The notes beneath the pieces are model-generated. The model did no database searches and was not told the origin of the DNA. It worked only from the letters and a program-made list of their open reading frames with translations. A stretch of DNA of 64,000 bases, taken from assembly GCA_937926205.1 (NCBI GenBank), contig CALEYL010000012.1, forward strand, positions 23,422 to 87,421, given 5' to 3'. The DNA is from an uncultured Saprospiraceae bacterium. GTDB taxonomy: Bacteria; Bacteroidota; Bacteroidia; Chitinophagales; Saprospiraceae. Position numbers and translations under genes: made by a program. Below, piece by piece: positions 58,801 to 64,000 of this stretch (the stretch's first letter is position 1; each line of letters begins with the position of its first letter).

Positions 58801-61800
58801 TTTGCGTGCCTCCCGGCGCCTCCGGTTATGTGTGGAGTACCGGCGCAACAACCAATTGTATTACCGTCAATTTACCGGGCGTATATTCTGTGATTATTAC
58901 AGAAGCGAACGGATGCAGCAGCACCTGCAGCGTGACCGTTGTTGTCAACCCACTACCGGCCTGCACCATCACAGGCAATTTAACCATCTGTGAGGGAGAA
59001 ACGACGGACCTTTGTGTAACTCCCGGACTTTCCAGCTATTTGTGGAACACCGGCGCAATGACCGATTGTATTACCGTCAGTGTACCGGGCGTGTATTCTG
59101 TAGTTATTACAGACTTGAATGGATGCACCAGCACCTGCAGCGCTACAGTTACCGTCAATCCACTGCCAGTTTGCAGTATTACCGGAAATTTATCGCTTTG
59201 CGATGCAGGGCAAACCACTGAGTTGTGCGCTCCCCTTGGATATACCTATTTGTGGAGCACCGGCGCTGTGACCGATTGTATTACTGTGACCGCAGGCGTG
59301 TATTCTGTGGTTATTACAGACGCGAACGGATGCAGCAGCACCTGCAGCGTGACCGTTACATTCAATCCACTGCCAGTTTGCACCATCACAGGCGATTTGT
59401 TACTCTGTGAAGGGGCGTCAACCGAACTTTGCGTGCCTCCCGGCGCCTCCGGTTATGTGTGGAGTACCGGCGCAACAACCAATTGTATTACCGTCAATTT
59501 ACCGGGCGTATATTCTGTGATTATTACAGAAGCGAACGGATGCAGCAGCACCTGCAGCGTGACCGTTACATTCAATCCACTGCCAGACTGCTCTATCACA
59601 GGCGATTTGTTACTCTGTGAAGGAGCGTCAACCCAACTTTGTGTGCCGCCAGGCGCTACCTTTTATTCGTGGAGCACCGGCGCAATGACGAATTGTATTA
59701 CCGTCAGTTTTCCGGGAACTTATTCTGTTGTCATAATGGAAGCGAACGGATGCAGCAGCACGTGCAGCGCGACCGTTGTCGCCAACGTGCCGCCGGTTTG
59801 TTTCATCACCGGCAATTTATTGCTTTGCGAGCCAGGGCAAACAACCGAGTTGTGCGCTCCCCCCGGATATGCCTATTTATGGAATACCGGCGCTGTAACC
59901 GAATGTATTACAGTGGCCGCCGCAGGTGTGTATTCTCTGACGATTACAGACGGGAACGGATGCAGCAGTGTCTGTAGCGTGACTGTACTTGTTGACAACA
60001 CACCGCCCGCCATCACTTGTCCCGAAGATCTGACGATTAATTGTGAGCAGGTTACCTTACCCTTAAATACCGGTACGGCTACGGCAACCAGTAATTGCAA
60101 CCTGCCACTGACAATTTCTTTCAGCGACCTCATTATGGCAGGAACCTGCCCGCAGGAGTACACGATAACGCGTACCTGGACCGCTTCGGATGCTGCCGGA
60201 AACAGCGTCAGCTGCATTCAGACCATCACGGTCGTTGACAACACACCACCTACAATTACCTGTCCTGAAGACCTCAGCATACAATGCGCCATTCAGGTAC
60301 CGGCAGTTAATGTGGATTTTGTGTTTGCATCCGACAATTGTGGCAGCCTCGTCACCGTCATACATGTCGGCGATGTCATCACCAACCATACCTGTGAAAA
60401 TAACTTTACCCTGACCAGGACTTACCGGGCCACGGACGAATGTGGCAACACGGCTACCTGCTCCCAGGTCATTACCGTGCTGGATGAAACGCCGCCGGTG
60501 ATCACTTTCACAACGGACTTTTTGGCCGGCGACACTCTATCTGTTCAGTGTTTTGGTCAAAATCCTGGTTGGGACATGCCTACCTATGGTGAGGGCAGTG
60601 TTCAGGCAACGGACAATTGCACCGGGCCTGTATCGGTTGCCTTCCACCAGGTTTTACAGAACGAAGGCAATTGTGAAGAAGATGGGTTTATCAATTTATA
60701 CCGCCTGACGTGGGTCGCTACTGACCTTTGTGGCAACAGCGACAGCGCAACCGCATATCTCGCTTTGGTGGACACCATCCCACCCGTAATTTATGGTGTG
60801 CCCCAGGATACCACTGTCAATTGTAGTGCAATTCCTGAAGCGCCCCCTGGCATCTACGCCACCGATGAATGCCTGTGCGCCTGTGTGGTGCTTGTAGAAG
60901 AAACGGCGCTGGCGCCGGGTTGCCCGTTTGGCCAGGTAATCGTGCGTTCGTGGCGCGCAACGGACCGCTGCGGGAATGTAACGATTGTGACGCAAAACAT
61001 CACCCTTACAGATGATGAGGGCCCGGTAATTACGGGCGTTCCGGACACTGCGTGCATCAACGATCCGAACCTTTACGAAGTAGTCGCCACGGATCAGTGT
61101 GGTGGCTCCACAATTCTGGTTTTTCAGGACATTAACATCCCAAATCCTTGTGGCAGTGGCGTGGCCATCCGAAGAACTTACGAGGCTTACGACGCCTGTG
61201 GCAATGTAGCCAGAGATACCGCTATTCTGCTGTTGAATGACCAAAGTCAACTTAACCTGGTATTTCTGAATGCTGCGCTTGCAGCACTAGATTCAGGAGA
61301 GGTGCTGACGCTGGAATATGCACCTGCGCACACTAATGGGCATTACACAAGCTTTGGCGTCAACGATGTCTGGCTTGAAGATGCCTGCCTGTCGGGGGGC
61401 TTTGTAAGCTTTACCGAAAGGGTCCTTGAAACAGGTGATTGCACCGTTGATGGATTCATGGTATTGATAGAATTAAAATGGACGGCTACGGATGTCTGCG
61501 GAAATGCTACGGAGCTTGTAGTAAACGTCCAAATGATCGACGAAACCAGCCCTGTTTTTGTCAACTTCATTCCGGAAATGACCATCGGTTGTGATGAAGC
61601 ACTACCAGAGATATTTTCAAGCGACAACAGTGATGGCGCCGTATTTATGACGATGAGGGATACGACGATTCGTGGAGATTGTCCTTTTGAATACGATTTA
61701 AACCGCGAGATCACCCTAAGAGATTCTTGCGGCAATTCAGCGACCAGACTACAAATCATCCATGTCAGGGATGACCGTGGACCGATCATTCAGGGCGTAA

Positions 61801-64000
61801 ACGAAGAAGTTTGCGATGACCTTTCCATTCCGGTGGTCACGGCGTATGATGTTTGCGCGGAAACCTTTGTCGCCGTAACCATGGAAGCGGACACTTTGGA
61901 TGTTCCCTGCAACGGGTTGTCCATCATAAGGACCTGGACTGCGGTTGGGATTTGTGGTCATGTGACCCAGATCCACCAAACGATAACCATGAATGACCAT
62001 ACACCACCGGAAATTATCATTCCGGCAGGCTCGGCCATCCTGCCTTTTTTAGACAATGACCATAATCTGATTCCATCTTCGCAATTCTATGTCATCGAAA
62101 ATTTGAATAATCTGGATGATCAGAGTGTCATCGTCCTCGATGATTGCGACCAGGATATCATCCCCGTTTTGACCATAAAAATCACTTACCCGGAAGATTG
62201 CGAAACAGCCGGATATTCTGAACACAGAGTCTACATGTGGATGGCTACGGACGCTTGTGGCAATATGGGCTTTTTTACCTTCAGCGTAGACATCATGGAT
62301 GACCTGCCACCCGGCTTTAGCGAAACGCCGGCAGATGTCACCATTATCTGCGCACCTTTGCCACCTGCCCCGGAAGTGCATGCCGTCGATCTGTCGCAAC
62401 CAGCTGCGATGACCTATTCGGAAACGATTGTTCCGGGCGCAAGCCCTGGTGAATTTATCGTCACAAGAACCTGGATTGCAACGGATGCATGTGGTAATAC
62501 ATCAACTTATGTGCAGCACATTACCTGGATACCGGATACCATCCTCGAATGCGCAATCACCCTTCCTGAAAGTGTTGAATGCAACACCCACGGCGTCGTC
62601 ATCTCCAGCGAAGTGACTGGCGGCCTCGACCCGATAACCTACGAATGGCAAATAGTGGGTGAAAAATGCTTCATCCAGAGTGGGCAGGGAACTTCGGAAA
62701 TCATCATTTATGTAGGGTGGTCCACGGTGAAAATACTCCTCACGGTCACCGACGCTTATGGTTGTGCTTCGACGTGTATGATCCTGCTGCCTTGTGTTCC
62801 TTCAACGGGAGATCTCAGCGTTGATTTACCAGCTGCTGCAATTATTGAAATGGGTGATCCCCACACTGTGACTCCAACTTCAGAACCGGGAATCGCACAT
62901 CGTATGAATGAAAACCTGCAGCAAGTAAAGCTTTGGCCAAATCCTGCCAGCGAAAGTGTGACCCTTAGTTTCCAATCAGCCATTGAAGAAGAGGTTGCGT
63001 TTAGCTTCATCAATACGTTGGGTCAGGTGGTGCTAAGCGATAAGATTAAGACACACAAAGGATTGAATACTTATAAAATCGATGCGACTCAGGCTTCCAA
63101 TGGAACGCACCTGGTACAGCTGAAAACGGAAAGGGAAATCCATACGGAAGTCATTGTCATCATGCGAAATCCTTAAATGATGCCTTATAAACAGACAAAC
63201 ACTACTTTTTTAGTTTTCATACCCATAAGTTAACCTTGAAAAATTGAAAGACTGTTCTTTAACCCGCACAAAGCCCATTCCTTCATGGAATGGGTCTTTG
63301 TGCCTTTCTTCCAGCGGGTTTGTATTAAGGAATTCCCGAACAAGCTCTAAACCAAAAAAAAATCGAAATCATGAGCAACAAGTCAAGCACAATAGAAAAG
63401 TTGTACGATACTTATAGTTCTTTGCTCTATCACATTGCCTTACAAATTTCGCCAACCCCCAAAGAAGCGGAAGAAGTTTTAATTGGTACCTTTCAAAAGG
63501 CGTACAAAAACAAATTAACCGACACCCACCCCTCACTTTATGCAAAACTCATCAATCTCACCATTCAGACAGCACAGGAACAGTTGGGCAGCGAACAGGT
63601 AAAAAACAAGTTCAAACTTGGGCAATTTGAAAAAGCTCCGGTGGTACATAAATTACTGTTCGAACAAATGAGTTTGCAAAACTATTGCGAAGAATACAAG
63701 CTGACCCGCGACGAAGCAGCAAAAAAAATCCGGAAAGAAATTATTGATTTAAATACAAACCTCGATAAATAGGGTCTGGTTTTACTTGCCTGCCCTCCGG
63801 GAGCTATGTTTTATACACAAGTTTTTTTTGTCGTGAACCAGGGTACCGAACTCTTTATCTATTACCTACAATGTATATTCCATCCGCGCCTGTCATTCCC
63901 GCTACCGGCGAGCGTTGGCTGTGCATATCGCATTATTGGATGCCAGTCCCAGCAGGGTTGTCATTCCCGCAGGGCTATGGTTTACACACATCTTGGCAAC

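Overview
The window looks like a chromosomal segment of a Bacteroidota bacterium, most likely of the Saprospiria group. The main evidence is six very large or modular secreted proteins that end in type IX secretion (T9SS) sorting domains: four of type A and two of type B (gliding-motility CHU_C type). Supporting evidence is the number of AraC-type regulators, promoters of the Bacteroidota form (TTTG / TAnnTTTG), near absence of Shine-Dalgarno sequences, and lineage-typical families (DUF4386, DUF2490, PorT-like barrels, lmo0937 peptides). I saw no rRNA, tRNA, CRISPR array, integrase or transposase gene. The taxonomic call is inference; no marker gene is present.

Layout. 1-5.1 kb: the end of a repeat-rich T9SS cargo protein and a secreted GH5 glycoside hydrolase. 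5.2-11.6 kb: an AT-richer accessory stretch with an effector-associated-domain/TPR protein, a methyltransferase bounded by integron-attC-like inverted repeats, an S41 peptidase lipoprotein and an outer-membrane-type protein. 11.7-14.1 kb: a 5'-nucleotidase gene bracketed by two copies of a fold-back MITE-like element. 14.2-23.2 kb: regulators (two AraC), small membrane proteins, a RidA protein, an MDR oxidoreductase, a PorT-like barrel divergent from a 2-TM protein plus thioredoxin-reductase-like pair, and a membrane protein gene with a 5'-truncated duplicate. 23.6-33.1 kb: a five-repeat cysteine-pair protein, a secreted M64-like metalloprotease of modular design, catalase-peroxidase KatG and a YceI-domain protein. 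33.3-41.1 kb: a CocE-type hydrolase, two lipoproteins and a pair of M16 proteases (one catalytic, one lacking the zinc motif). 41.2-50.5 kb: two paralogous T9SS type B adhesin-like proteins. 50.6-54.8 kb: a small TPR protein and a tightly packed operon of a DUF2490 barrel, a P-loop NTPase and an ABC exporter with altered Q- and H-loops. 55.0-63.8 kb: DinB, an AraC regulator with a metal-binding-like N-terminus, three small membrane proteins, a giant DUF3494 (ice-binding-type) T9SS protein and a short sigma-factor-like protein.

How the parts work together. Much of the coding capacity is for the cell surface or outside: cargo for T9SS (the secretion machinery is not in this window), lipoproteins and barrels. 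KatG has a good promoter and an OxyR-like half-site. The divergent promoters at 20.95 and 21.1 kb carry the same TTGTCCTAT motif at the same distance from the -7 element, which suggests one regulator for both. Non-coding DNA is unusually rich in dispersed short palindromic repeats of several families. The strongest candidates for something new are the DUF2490/NTPase/ABC operon, the EAD11-like/TPR protein, the attC-like cassette and the DUF3494 surface protein lying between a stress-type gene cluster and a sigma-like gene.
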